Shown one piece after another: positions 1 to 12,600 of a stretch of 64,000 nucleotides of DNA; within the stretch, counting starts at the first letter, position 1; each line of letters begins with the position of its first letter. The position numbers were made by a program, and so were the translations under genes. This DNA comes from Leucogyrophana mollusca (Eukaryota; Basidiomycota; Agaricomycetes; Boletales). The stretch spans positions 1-64,000 of the forward strand of contig MU266369.1 in the NCBI GenBank assembly GCA_021014945.1, in the 5' to 3' direction. The notes beneath the pieces are model-generated. The model was not told the origin of the DNA. It made no database searches and saw only the letters and a program-made list of their open reading frames with translations.

Positions 1-236
1 CTTGCCGCGTCTACTACCGCATTCCCAAAAAGGGAATAAACACATATGCTAACCTTCCGGCCTTCCTCTGGCCTGTGCAACGAGTTTTTGAGCTATAAAG
101 ACGACGTTTGGACATCTGGAACCTCACCACTCTGGCCTTTTGGCTTAGATCAAGTGTAGTATGGGTGATCTATAGGTTTTGTAATCCTAAATGCAGTAAT
201 TACCCAAAAGGGGAAGCTTGGACAAATAGATGATGC

Positions 237-317
237 ACAAATAAACATTGCTCGGGAGTCTCCGCAAACAAACAAAGACAATTGTGGCACGAGCAAACAA
301 CGCTCGGGAGTCTCCGC
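237..317. repeat. Short direct repeat, period 52 nt
   Basis: Two copies share the exact 16-mer GCTCGGGAGTCTCCGC (250-265 and 302-317). They also share a looser A-rich leader of about 13 nt (237-249 and 289-301). The copies are 52 nt apart. No function is apparent. Confidence 0.75.
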
Positions 318-420
318 GGTCGGCTAATGCCGCCAACTCCAGCGCACTGCGTTCCACTTTGCACAGGCAGCTCACATCAGCCAGATCCACAACCATGTGG
401 CGCCCAGTCACAGCACGCCC

Positions 421-1074
421 CAACAAGCCCTTCCACGTGCGCCGCACGGAATTCGACGTTATCGATAGGACAACCCACACCTGTGTACGGTCTCCATCTA
501 CGATGACTACAATCCAAAGATGCGCTGGCGGGTTACTCGGTTTGTCTGTCCACCGGCCCTTTAGCATTTTACACCAGCAGTTCACACCGCACATTACACC
601 CCCCACTCCAATCCACCAACATGCGGCACCCCGGTACACCCCAAATAAGCCCAGCAAAGGTGCGCCACAAAGAGTTCTCCATCATCGATAGGATCTTGGC
701 TCCGCTACCGAATCCCACTCAGAAAACCGCGGGTCAAGCACTACCCGCCACCACGACGGCAAGTGACGCCATCTCCAGCGATTGGACTCCGGCATCCCGA
801 GGTGGTCGAGAAGGCTGGAAAGGTGCAGTCAGGGTGGAATTCGAGTAGGCGGCTAGTACATGGGTCAGCAGCAAGGAGAACTTGTTTCCGGTTGGCACCT
901 CGGGCACCACCAGGCGCGTCACTACCTGGCACCCTCACCTCAGCAGCAGGCTCCTACTACCCTCCCGTCACGCTCGTCACGCGCCGCCAGCGACATACGG
1001 TACAGTACACTCCCAGCCCCCTCACAGCGCATTCCAACAAGGCCTGGAAAAGTGCGTCACAAGGAGTTCGGGAC
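421..1074. repeat. Three dispersed imperfect repeats of about 40-75 nt
   Basis: Copies lie at about 421-470, 642-693 and 1035-1074, spaced 221 and 393 nt. The core reads as an A-rich CAACAAG/CAAATAAG start, a GTGCG(C/T)C(G/A)CA block and a GA(A/G)TTC or GAGTTC block. The first two copies also end in ATCGATAGGA and share a leader like ATCCAC(A/C)A(A/C)CATG(T/C)GG just upstream. Translated on the + strand each copy gives a V-R-(R/H)-(T/K)-E-F core. They may be remains of a repeated coding or mobile unit, but no family was recognised. Confidence 0.55.
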
Positions 1075-3442
1075 CAAGCGCCTTTGTTAATAGCCACGCC
1101 TCGCACGGCGTCTCACAGACTCACCTGTTCACATATGCAGCACTTGGTTATAGTTCCGTCATTCCGCCCCATTTATTTACTGACTCTTTGATGGCATTGT
1201 GGAAGCGCCTCGATATAAGGGAGCAATCCGGGCACCGTATTCTCAGTGATGTCACCAAGCGGATTTCCAACATGTCAACTAACTTAGAAACCACCGCCGA
1301 ACTTCACAAACGCTGGGTTTATACAAAGAAGCCCAACGTCTTCGCTGGTTTGTTAGTGTTCATCGGTGGCGACCAACCACCTGAGGGCTGGATCGAACGT
1401 CCACACCCGACATCGCCTTTGTTGCATCCACGAAAGATTTCTCGATACTCTTCTCGCTCACTCATCCTTTCCTCACAGGCATGTTTCCTTTTTGGGAATT
1501 TGGCCCCCAGATCAGGCGTTGAACGTGAACTCTCAATCTCGGCGCCCACTGCCAGGGCTCTGTTGGTGAAATCTCGTGCCACTTCCTTTCTTCACCGCTG
1601 GGTCTGGCGTTGAAATATCTTCTGTTTTATAGTTTAACCACTATAATGGAGGCACCGCCTCTATTCTTTGGTTATTAAATTTTTGCCGCCCTTGTTCCTT
1701 TGAGCTCTGCTTGCAACTCGAAGGACGTGATGACCTTGCCACTGCACTATCGGCTTGTGTCGTCGGGGGAACTTTTTTTATAGTTGTCATCTCTCTTTGT
1801 TGTGTCGCTATTTCATGGTCTCTTGACCATGCATGGGGCTTAACAAACGGAAATGATAATTAATCTATTCTGCACTCTTACTTGGCTACATGCAAAATTA
1901 ATCCGGGACGGTTAGCGTTGCTCGGATTCAAAGTCCGCTCGATGTGTAAATATTTGGTGTCTCTATTGATTTGCAAACCACTGTAATATTAATACTTAGC
2001 AAATACTATCACTGGATCAGTATTGTAATGCTTTTGCGAAATCTCGAATAACGCAACAACCATGATATCATCACCCTGGCGTTCAGCGCCATCGCGCGCT
2101 AAAATCCTGGCTACCTGAGCATATCTTGCGAAGTTGCAGTTGACTCACTCATATTGCATAATTTTCTCAATGAAATTAAATTGAAATTGAACAAGACCCT
2201 TTTTTGCCATAAAAGGATATGCATTATGAGCGAGACAACTGTTTGCAACTCACAGTTTGCCAAATCGGGACTTGGTTAACTGCGAGAAAGTATGTCAACT
2301 ACACCCAAAGGTCCTTAGCAGACTCGAGGTTCGATATCGATGCTGCGAGTGCTGTGTCACCCCACCGCCTAACACGCCACCGTGTTGCTACTTACCCCGA
2401 GACTCGCAGTCGAGATTCGTAGTCGAGGGGCAGGTCCCCGAAGCCACCCTTTCTGCGCATGCAGCAGTCGCGAACCAAGGAACCTTTGCGACCAGGCGGG
2501 TGGCCGAGGCATGTTGACCCATCGCTCCAGCGACGCCAACATTGTTATGCTCCCATTTCACCATTTGAACCTCCCCCGACGAAGATGTGGGCTACGCGCT
2601 TATCGAGCTGCGGTTTGCTCATCTGAACCCCGTGTGTCCCCTTCGTCACCGTCCCGCACTTAATGCCGCGTTGGCGGCACGCACGCACCTGAAAGACGCG
2701 TCCTATGGCAAAGTGTTGCCTCCCGACTCTCGGGTGACGCTCGCATTCTCAGCGGAGAGACGAGCTGCGCACACCGAACAGCCATGTGGTTGGAAAACAT
2801 TCAAACAAGCCGAACTGTTCCCTCATACGCTTCTAGGCCCACCACCCGGAGTCCACAAGCATGCATGCTGTGTTAGTTCTCTGATTCTACTCTATTTGTG
2901 ACCGGGGGACACCCGTAATTCGGAATTCCAGCTCGTGGCTTTTTTGTTCTGAGATCATCTTCCTTGGGACTAACATCCGCATGCCACAGGACGTCGGTGC
3001 TCAGGGTAAACTCTACCGCTCAAAACGCACGGCCGGGGCTGAGCTTCGGAGGCGTGCGTTTTGGCAGGCATCTATCCTGTTAGTTCGATGCATTTGCTGT
3101 TCACCCTTTCTGTACCTAGGATACTCGTCCGCCTGGACCCCGAAGACTAAGCTGCTCACTGAGATGGGCTTTTGCTGTTCATGACGAAGAGTGAGGCCTT
3201 AGATCTGAAAGCGATGTCTCTCAGATTTATGGTGCACGGTTTGAACTATCAGCTTTGATCCCGATCCTCCCATAGAGTGTGAGGACGAATATTGAGAGCA
3301 TCCAGACGCCAAAAGAGCATTCAAGCAGCTAACCAAAGAATGGAGTTACACAGATCACAAGAACAACCTCACAAAAAGCAATCGACAGGTGACTCCCTAT
3401 CATAAAGTTTCACCCTACATCAAACTCGGGTACTAGCTCTCA

Positions 3443-4203
3443 TTAAGCCCCGACCAACGCCAGCAGTGCAAGTATGAGGGCCGCGTTCGCAAAGATGTGT
3501 GACACGCTACGTATTGAACTTGCATCCAGGACATACGCTGGAGCCCAGACGCCGACCTTGACGGCAACATGTAGCGCTAACGCAGGCAACACCACTGCCA
3601 CTACTGGCGACGCGTCGAGGGTAGGAACCCCAAGAGATGTGGATGGTGGCAGTGAGACCGCCGCGAACACCGCCGTTATGGTATACGCTGAGGACATGTC
3701 AGCGCTATCAGAAAATACCACAAAGGACAGCATACCAGGGAAGAAGTCATACAAGGCGTCATGAGTTGCTATTACGCGATGTGGCAACCCGCCTCCTAAA
3801 CTGTACTTGTGGAGACGTGGTTCTGCGTAGAAGTGAGAACCTTATCGATGCAGAGAGTTGATCGAGGCGAACACTAACCTTGGTTATTATAAGGGAGATG
3901 ACTTGAGCCAAACTGCGCCACAACCGAGAGCACACTGCTGAGAACGTAAACAGCGAGGTAGTAAAATAGAGACATCGCCATAAGTAGCCTTCGGGCATCG
4001 AAATCGCCTACATCACTTGCACCGTGTTGAACGATGCCAGAAGCAATACTGAATCGTGTGAAAAGTCCCGACAATTTGATGAACGCAGGCAAAATGTGGT
4101 TCGGTACGAGTTGGGTCGAGGTCACAATCCACCGCGCAAGGATGAATAAGAGAGCATAGGACGCGAAGAGAGCTAAGCAAAATACACTAGACCAGCCATA
4201 CAT
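3443..4203 (-). CDS. Unknown multi-pass membrane protein
   Basis: A two-exon model, join(3443..3822,3879..4203) on the minus strand, gives 705 nt and 234 residues, in frame across a 56-nt GT-AG intron (3823-3878). The protein is very hydrophobic. Likely membrane segments fall near residues 5-25 (starting MYGWSS), about 65-95, and several Ala/Val-rich stretches in the second half, ending ILALLALVGA. An in-frame TAA lies just upstream of the chosen ATG, so no coding exon joins directly there. I recognise no family. The protein shares no obvious motifs with the DUF6533 proteins 10 kb away. That it is expressed is inferred only from the clean open exons and splice sites. Confidence 0.55.
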
Positions 4204-6414
4204 ATATTAGATTTGCTGTCTCATGCGAATGGCAGATTGTCAATGGACTCACAGCTGATGCCCTGCTGATGGCTTCAGGGGATGTTGAGGCTGAGTTTTC
4301 TGCTCATCTGAACGAGAAACAGGATGTGATACGTTTCCCTCTAGTTGCGTTTCTCCCATTTTTATTTGCTAGGAGTCGTGGTGGACTGTCGCAAGGAGCG
4401 CCGTCGTAACGTCGTTTCGGCCACAAGGAAACCACCGAAGCGTTTCAGGTCGGCCGAGCGCGGCGGACAAATAGACCGACGGCCATTTCTTATTTCTGCG
4501 GTGCGACATCTGTAAAGGTAAGGAATGATAAAGAACTGGTCTCGCGATCGGAAGGCGTCAGTCACGGTATCATCATGACCTCCCCTAAACCTAGTACAGG
4601 GAGTATATAAGGCCTCGAGGCCACTTATCATCTTTTCTTCGGGAACTTTGCTGTGACCCACGGTCTGAGATCGGCTACGTAGGCTGATGGTACGTCGAGA
4701 ATTGCCCCTCGCCCGCCGATAGCTCTAATATGTTTACAGTCAATCGTTACTGGCCTTCCTTTTCCTCCCTTGAATCCCGGGTCAACCCAGGATTAGGTGT
4801 TTAGGTTAAGCGCGCCGAACGAGTCGACTGCGCAGCGATCTGTTCAGGTTGGTCACCTCCTTCTCTTATTATCTCAGCGAGTTTCGACGGGCTGATCCGT
4901 TGCCGAACAGTCGTCTTCGACGGGGGTCTGCCACGCATGTGGCCTCCGTACGGCACAAAATTCTACTTCACGGTTGGCTTCGATACTTTGCCCGGTACTG
5001 TTTGGCTTCGCCTTGGGGTTTTGCCAGCCTGATGCGCTGCGCAACTACTCACTTGCTTCTGCCATCCACGAGGGGCCCCTTTCGATCTACCCCGTATGAA
5101 CTAGTTTTACAGTTGCTGTACGTCCAAACAAATAAAATAACCCAGGTCATCAGTCTCGGAGGGTAGTGTACATGCCATCTGGGCCTACTTATCATATGTC
5201 AATGTATGATTCGTAGCATACTTTTTTCGAATTCCAGTCGACTTTGAAGCTTCCGTTATCTTACTCCTCGAGGCTCCGCCATTTACGCTGGGTGCACTGC
5301 TTGACCAACTCTGCACCATCTGGACTTCAGCGATCCAAAACATCTGCCAAAGGTCATCGGGGAGCCTCCACTCACACCACATATTGTAAAAGACAATCCA
5401 AGATTGAGAAAGACGCTATGTATATCTGCGCAAAGTCTGTATTGAATAATAGCTATCAACGAGTCGTGTCGCGCCTGACCTGACCAGAGGTGTAGACTAT
5501 GGAACAAGACAAGGGACTGGTGTTGGATCGTAACGGTAATCGTAAACTCCCTCCCTATAAATATCTCCTACAGTTGTCGTTGACGTGGGTTTTCATCGTT
5601 GCGTTTGCTCTATGATCCTCGACAGTCCCTCCGCCCCTTCTTCTGCCCACCTGGTTAAAGCCGTGGTGTACCCCAGACCTGACCAAGACGCGGCGCCCTC
5701 TTTCATCCCACTCACCTCCATACAGATTATTGAACCTGAAAGGAAGGGGGGCCAAAAGGACAACAAATGGCAAGGATAAGACGGGAGAAAAAGGAAAAGT
5801 AACGAGCGGATATGTTGGCATGACGAGAAGATACTATGGACGATGGTGATGAGGAAAGTAATGGTTGGAACGGGGATTGGAATGTAAAGTGGATCCGACA
5901 AGATAAGACCAATCAGTACCGTGTACGGGCGCTGGGTGATGATGAGATATGGCGTGCAAGTAGGAAATAGGCGGCCGTTCCTCACTCCCGACGGGAGACA
6001 AGAAAGCGACGTGAAAAGAAATAAGCGTCCGTACTATACATAAAGGAAGGCAATTGCGAGCGTCGGGGATGGTGGTGTAGCCGCGGTAAATATCGACGCG
6101 CGAAACGGTCCTGGGATGAAGAAGGACCATGACCTTTGAGGACATTTGCAAGAAGGCGCTAGACCGGGGTGCCGAAAGGAAGGATAATGTGCAGGCTCGC
6201 CAATAGTGCTCGTAAAACCTGGCGTGCCCCAACTGATATCTCCGACTTGATTTCGCGACCTCGTAAGCTGACCCGAATGGACACCAACGACCGACCACCT
6301 ATAACACCGTATCCAACAGCGACCGAGCTATCTCTGCAACTTCCCTCCGCCCCCAACCTCGGTCGCACTCGGGGCGCGCCGCGCACAAACTAAAACAGGC
6401 GTATCATGAAGCGT
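4204..6414. other. Intergenic region, no supported gene
   Basis: This stretch separates the unknown membrane gene from the 3' end of casein kinase 1. It has a TATA-like GTATATAAGG at about 4606 and, in 5.6-6.0 kb, a strongly pyrimidine-rich minus strand typical of fungal promoter or leader sequence. Minus-strand open frames of up to about 150 codons at 5.6-6.3 kb are low-complexity and match nothing I know. A divergent or antisense transcript is possible but not supported. Confidence 0.4.
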
Positions 6415-7679
6415 TTACCAGATGTCACCTTCTCTTCCGCGAGTAGCACCACGTTGTTGACCGACAGCACCAGGAGCAGCAGTCTGTTGAGCCTGGCGAG
6501 TGTGGGATCGGAGCCTACAAATGATCAGTGTCAGCACACTAGAAGCAGAACAAAATGTCGATTTTGCAAACCTACATCCTGTCGCTCGTCCTGTGCTCCT
6601 CCTCCTCCTGGACAACCTTCCTCCTTCCAGCAGTAGCCTTCTGGCTGGTGCCAGCGCTGCCATCATCGGGAGCGCCCCTCTGGACGCTCCAGTCGAAGAC
6701 GTAGTCGTACTGGAAGCCTTCGCGGACGAAGAGGTCGCGGAACAGCTTACGAAGGTAAGAATAGTCGGGTTTGTCGTCGAAGCGAAGAGCACGAGTGTAG
6801 TTTAAGAAGATCCCGAACTCGTTGGGGAAACCGCGGCAGAGGAGATCGGTGGGAGTCGTCATCTTCTTCTCCATGATCCTGTCATACTTCTGCTTCTTGG
6901 TGGCGGCTTTGAGACCCTGCCAGGGGAGGGCACCGCGGAGGAAATACATCAAGACGTATGCGAGCGATTCGAGGTCGTCGCGGCGAGCCTGCTCGACACC
7001 CAAGTGGGTGTTGATCGAGGTGTAGCGGGCCGTCCCGGTCAAGTTCTTGTTCTCTCTGTATGGGATATGCAAATGGGTCTTGGGGTCACGGAACTTCTTG
7101 GCAAGACCAAAGTCAATGACGTTAACTTGGTTGCCACGCTTTCCGATACCCATGAGGAAGTTGTCGGGCTTGATGTCGCGGTGGATGAAGTTGCGGGAGT
7201 GGATGTACTCGATGCGAGAAATCTGTAGCGGCACTGTCAGACGGACATCATGCGCAACTCCGGAAAACTCACCAGCTGATCAGCTAGTAGCAAGACAGTC
7301 TTGAGGCTGAATTTACGGTTGCAAAAGTTGAACAGGTCCTCGAGGGAGGGCCCAAGGAGATCCAATACCATCGCATTGTAGTCACATTCCGTTCCGAACC
7401 ACCTCACGAACGGAACGCCAACGCCACCGGCGAGGGTCTTGTACACCTTGGACTCGTACTCAAGCTGGGGGTGCTTGGCTTTAACGGATTCAAGCTTGAT
7501 GGCGACTTCCTCGCCAGAGATGATGTTGATTCCAAGGTAGATGTCACCTGCGACAGAATGAGTCAAGAACCGAGAAAGAGAAATAGAGACGCACCGAAAG
7601 AGCCAGACCCGATCTTCTTGCCGAGTCTATATTTTCCGCCAACTCGGAGGTCGAGCCTGTGAGAGGAGTTGTCTGCCAT
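6415..7679 (-). CDS. Casein kinase 1 (delta/epsilon, Hrr25/Hhp1 type)
   Basis: Ser/Thr protein kinase of the CK1 family; Hrr25/Hhp1-type members act in DNA repair, vesicle traffic, ribosome maturation and cell-cycle control. Four exons, join(6415..6514,6576..7222,7273..7547,7595..7679), give 1107 nt and 368 residues. The start MADNSS is followed by the glycine loop [10 protein letters not shown], split by intron 1 inside its last Gly codon. VAIKLE carries the ATP-site Lys, IHRDIKPDN is the catalytic loop and [10 protein letters not shown] carries the DFG motif. The CK1 signature [14 protein letters not shown] follows. After the kinase core (to about residue 280) comes an Ala/Gln/Arg/Gly-rich tail ending REGDIW. 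That tail is partly encoded by the last exon, reached through the 61-nt intron 6515-6575. No C-terminal Cys prenylation box is present, which fits Hrr25-like rather than Yck-like enzymes. Confidence 0.95.
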
Positions 7680-9607
7680 TGGAAATGAGAAGGAAGGGTG
7701 ACGAGACGGGACTGTCGAGGGAAAGGAGGTTAGTAAGGGTATAAATGCAACACCGCAGATGCAGGGAGGATAAAATAGTGATCAAGGGCAGGAAAGCGTG
7801 TGTATCAGACGTCGTGGCTATTACACTTATGTTCACAGCGGCTGACGCCCCACTGATGCCTCCGGAAGCCGCTCGCGGTGCGTAATCGCTTATAAAAAGC
7901 GATAAAGCGACTGGAGTCCGAGGCTTCGTGAAGCAGATAGGCCGGAGAAGCGGATGAGAGTGTGGGGCTCGATACTGAGCTTGCTACAGCAAACGTGGTG
8001 GCCTCGAGGCGCTTAAAGCGTTCTGATTGACGTGTATGCTGCAAAAACGGATGGAAAAAGCAGAGAAAACTCACCGAGACTGGGGGGAAATAAGGCTTGA
8101 ATATGTGGTAGAAATAAGAAAGCGAGGAGATGAGAGGAGCAGTAAAGGAACAAGAGAAAGGGACGAGACGGGGAGCTTGGGGAGAAACAACACTGATGGT
8201 CCGTGGGAACAAAGTCACTGCCTGGAGCATAGCGGAGTTTCAAAGCGCAGCGGCACGCTTTCTTCTTGTATGTACTTTACACAATTTCTGATGCCTGGAA
8301 GCTCTCAAAAGACCCTGGTTTGATCCATGTTCTTGTCCTGTTGGCTGCCCTGACCGCACAGACGGACGTCTTGTATTTTTGGGCGCTTTTGTTCAGTATT
8401 TTTCTCTTTGTTCGTTCTTGTTCATAGGACCGATCATTCAGGAATCTGGGCGCACATGTAACTTCCCCCCGACGTGTTCGCTGCATGGTATTATTTTCCG
8501 GCTACCGCCCGAGATGCCTGGGTTTGTGCTGACACCATGACGGTCCTGGGCCACTTCATATGGTCTTGCTGTATCGTGCCTTCACTCATTTGCCACTGCC
8601 ATCCTTTTTCCATGCTTGCCATCATTCCCTAAAGATCTATTCGGACCACCACGATCGGCCCGCATTGAATCCCTTTCTATCCGCCTTCCAGGAGGACTTT
8701 GTGGAAGTTAGTAGATCGGGAGCTGCCCGAATAACGTGCTGTTGTAAAATGTAGGTTCCGATATCCACATTTCTACAGGGAAGCCTTGAATGGGTGTTTT
8801 TGTTATCCCCTCTAGTGGCAATAATCCCTCTGATTCCGTAGCATCTGTACACGATGATCTGTGCAAGCTTATACTTGGATGATCTGACATGACACAGCAT
8901 TGTATCGTTTCGTACAGACGCAATACTATGCCTCTCCATTCCGCATATCCTTGCACGCTCAACATGCCAGTTCTTGACACTCAACAGGAATTACGAATGG
9001 TCCCATGTTCAGCCTAGCTGCTTCCATAACAAGGAGGACGGGTTGGCGTGGTGCGGAGTCGCTCTCGTTTGGTGCCCACTATTTTGGCGGGGTGAAGTGT
9101 GGTGCCAGGTCCAACCGTGTCCACGCGAATCTTCTTAGTGTGAGATCGGCGGTGTACGCCCTCGCATCCAATAACCCGTGGGTTCGTGCGAGATGCTCAT
9201 GCACTGGCTCGGGTTGTGATGGCTATCTCCTTGCACAGAAACCGGGAGTCATTGGGCAGGGCAGACTGGTCGCATCAACAGGAACAGATAGATAGATGCC
9301 TGGGCATCGCTATGTGCCAGAATAAATAATTTCTTGCCCAGCGTCGGCGTGATCGAAAAAGCGGCCTATGAATACCTTGAATACTAAATTAGGGACAGTT
9401 TGATTGTTGTTCCTCCAGCCCACACTTGTTTCTTCCAAAGCGACCACGTCGTTCCTCCGACAACCGTCTCTCTTTTTTACAGGGATTCCTGTAGCCTCTC
9501 TTTGCCAGACCTTCCTTTTCATACTACCCGTTCTTTTTTTTCAGAGTCGAAATCGAACCTGAACTCAGGCGCCAGTTTTGCCCAACTAGATATTTTCGGT
9601 CGAACAC
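7680..9607. other. Divergent intergenic region between CK1 and chitin synthase
   Basis: About 1.9 kb separate the divergent starts of CK1 (-) and chitin synthase (+). The CK1-proximal 550 nt are pyrimidine-rich on the coding strand, and a TATA-like TTTTTATAAGC lies about 210 nt upstream of its ATG. It sits inside a small inverted repeat, ATCGCTT/AAGCGAT, near 7885-7904. The chitin-synthase side is CT-rich from about 9418 to 9560, as in many fungal leaders. No protein-coding gene is supported. Confidence 0.5.
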
Positions 9608-12600
9608 ATGGCCTATCAACAACACGACCCATACTACTCAGCCCAGACCAACCAACACGCCCCCTACTCGCCCGTGCACTCCGGAGCTGCCCCCGATTAT
9701 CCTCCGGGGACAGCTATAACCCAGAACCAATATGGCGACTACGAGACTCAGTGGGACAGCAAGTCAACCAAATCCATGCAGAGCAGCCAATACCACGGTT
9801 CTCAGGTCCATCTCAATCCCCAGTATGAGATGAGCCAGGTCAACATCCACCAAGGCGTCCCTCCTGTACCGACAATGGCTTATCATGCTTATCAACCGGA
9901 CTATCCACCTCAGCCAGATTACCCACCCTTGCAGGCAAGGCCGGGCATGCTGAGGGAAATGAGCACCGGATATTCGATGGCGAGGGAGAAATTGATGAAA
10001 CGCAGATCTGTCCGTCAGGTCGAGCTCCAGCACGGAAACCTGGTCTTTGATGTCCAAGTACCATCCCATATCGTTCCCAAAGGCATGTCCGATGTCGAAG
10101 AGATGACCAAGATGAGATATACCGCCGCCACGTGCGACCCCGACGACTTTATGCGAAGCAGATACTCTCTCCGCCCATATTTATACGGTCGTCACACCGA
10201 GCTCTTCATCGTTATGACAATGTACAACGAAGATGAAGTCCTCTTCGTCAAGACCATGAACGCGTGAGTTTCGATAGCCCATATTGTTTTTGTCGCTTCT
10301 CACGCGGCATTCTTAGTGTTATCAAGAACGTGGCTCATCTTTGCAGTCGTACTCGCTCCCGGACATGGGGGCCTGAAGGCTGGAAGAAAGTTGTCGTTTG
10401 CGTGGTTTCTGATGGGCGTAACAAGGTTAACAAGCGCACTCTTCAAGTTCTTACGCTTGTAAGTCCGCTAAAAATGCCCCGTTGTCGCCAACTCACGTGG
10501 TTACTCAGATGGGATGCTACCAAGAGGGCATCGCCAAGGATTCCGTCGGTGGTAAAGATGTCACGGCCCATATCTTCGAGTAAGTCTGGCTGGGTTGTCG
10601 CGTCAACCGCTTGCTAATTTTACTTACGTGTAGGTATACTACCAACGTTGTTGTTACCGACACGGGTGAAGTGTCGTCAGGAGCATGTCCCGTTCAAGTC
10701 TTGTTCTGTCTGAAAGAGCAGAACAAGAAGAAGCTCAACAGTCACCGCTGGTTCTTCAATGCGTTTGGTCCTTTGATCAAGCCCAACGGTCTGTCTCTAA
10801 CCTTGGTGTACGAATTTATATTTGCTCACTGAGGTTGTAATTTTCTAGTCTGTATACTTTTGGATGTTGGGACTAAGCCTACTGGCACTTCCATCTACGA
10901 ACTGTGGAAATGTGAGAGATCACAGTGCCCTTTCCGCCCCCTTGTTACTTATCTCCTTCACAGGCTTTGACAAGCATTCTAACGTTGGAGGAGCCTGTGG
11001 AGAGTGAGCCAAGCTAATCTGTATTGGCGAATTTGTGTCTTATATTTTCCTTTCAGAATTTGCGTTGATACAGGGAAAGCATGTTCTTTACTTCTCACCA
11101 GCCCTCTTGCTGCCTCGCAGAATTTCGAGGTCTGCCAGTACCACCTTTTGCGCCCGGCTCGATTCTAATTTGCCCAAAATTCTAGTACAAAATGTCAAAC
11201 ATCCTGGACAAGCCACTCGAGGTTAATTCAGTCCCTTGATTCACTGCCTTGATCTAATCTAACGTCCCTTTCAGAGTGTCTTCGGGTACATCAGTGTCCT
11301 TCCTGGTGCTTTCAGCGCGTATAGGTACAAAGCCCTTCAGAACGGACCTGACGGCAAAGGTCCTCTTGCATCCTACTTCAAGGGAGAGACATTACACGGT
11401 GGAGGCGCTGACGGTGCCGGACTGTTCGGTACTTTTGATTTTAGTCGTTTGCCCAGAGTTCAAACTGACCAGACGATCAGAACGAAACATGTATCTGGCC
11501 GAAGATCGTATACTGTGCTTCGAGATCGTCACCAAGAAGCGCGAAGGTTGGATGTGAGTTGGTAAATACATTTGCATCTGATTCGTGTCTCATAATCTGC
11601 CAGCTTGAAATACGTCAAGAGTGCTAAAGCCGCCACCGATGTCCCCACAACCGTGAGTGACGCCTCGTCTCCTATCCCTATCTTGCTTTATTTTGCTAAC
11701 AACGGGCGCTTAAGGTTCCTGAGTTCATCTCCCAGCGTCGTCGATGGCTCAATGGCTCCCTCTTTGCCTCCTTCCACTCCACTATCTTTTTCTACAGGAT
11801 TTGGACTTCAGGGCAGAACCCCATTCGGATGCTCGTGCTCCAGGTCAGTACAGTGGTCATCGTGCTAGGGCACGGAAGTTAACCCTTCGAACTCCAGATC
11901 GAGTTCATCTACAATGCGGTGCAGCTTGTGTTTACTTGGACATCACTCGCGAACTTCTACCTCGCCTTCTTCTTCGTGAGTTCGGGAAGCGTGCGCACCC
12001 TCAGACGTCGATGTTAAGTTTTCTGCTATAGTTGGTTTCCTCCGCAACTACCCAGGGTCAGAACGATGCATTCAACTTCCTCAGCGCAGGTGCTGGACAA
12101 GACGTGTTCGAAGTGTTCCTAAAGGTCCGTGATAATATTGGACAGCCAACCCACCATTTAATATATACCTCACTTTCATTCTCACAGCTATATATCGCCC
12201 TCCTGTTTGTTGTCACGGTTTGTTCCCTCGGTAACCGGCCTCAAGTGCGTTTACAGCTTATCGCACCCCCGCTTGCGCTTACCACTGCTGCTTCTCTAGG
12301 GATCGAAATGGACATACGCTCTGGCCATGGTACTCTTCGGCCTGTGTAACGTTATCACCCTCTGGTGTGCGGGCTTTACCGTCTATCTGGCCGTTCCGCA
12401 TACTGTTGCTGGATGGAAGGATGTTCCTCAGTAAGTGCTTTGATCTCCTCACCCTAATTCTATTCTTTGAACGCCCAACAGCCTTGTCGCGACAAATCAA
12501 GCCTTCCGAGAGATTGTCATCTCCCTGGCTGCGACTTATGGCCTATACCTATTCTCGTCGTTTATGCACTTTGAGCCGTGGCACATGTTCACGTCGTTCA

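Larger units (their letters stand above)
1..3442. other. Gene-poor left end, no supported gene
   Basis: I see no open frame here that resembles a known protein or can be joined by plausible introns into a convincing gene. The stretch holds imperfect short repeats in its first kilobase, an AT-rich part around 1.6-2.25 kb, and GC-richer sequence with many short overlapping frames from 2.3 to 3.2 kb. No long terminal repeats, target-site duplications or transposase/reverse-transcriptase motifs were recognised. It could be decayed repeat sequence, or the flank of a gene lying to the left. Confidence 0.5.

Noticed and set aside
1..3442. Possible LTR retrotransposon or DNA transposon
   Set aside because: No terminal repeats, target duplications, primer-binding site or recognisable pol or transposase motifs could be seen.
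5555..6298. Minus-strand open frames of up to 154 codons downstream of casein kinase 1
   Set aside because: Low-complexity pyrimidine-rich translation without domains, overlapping in several frames, and no convincing introns. Treated as non-coding.
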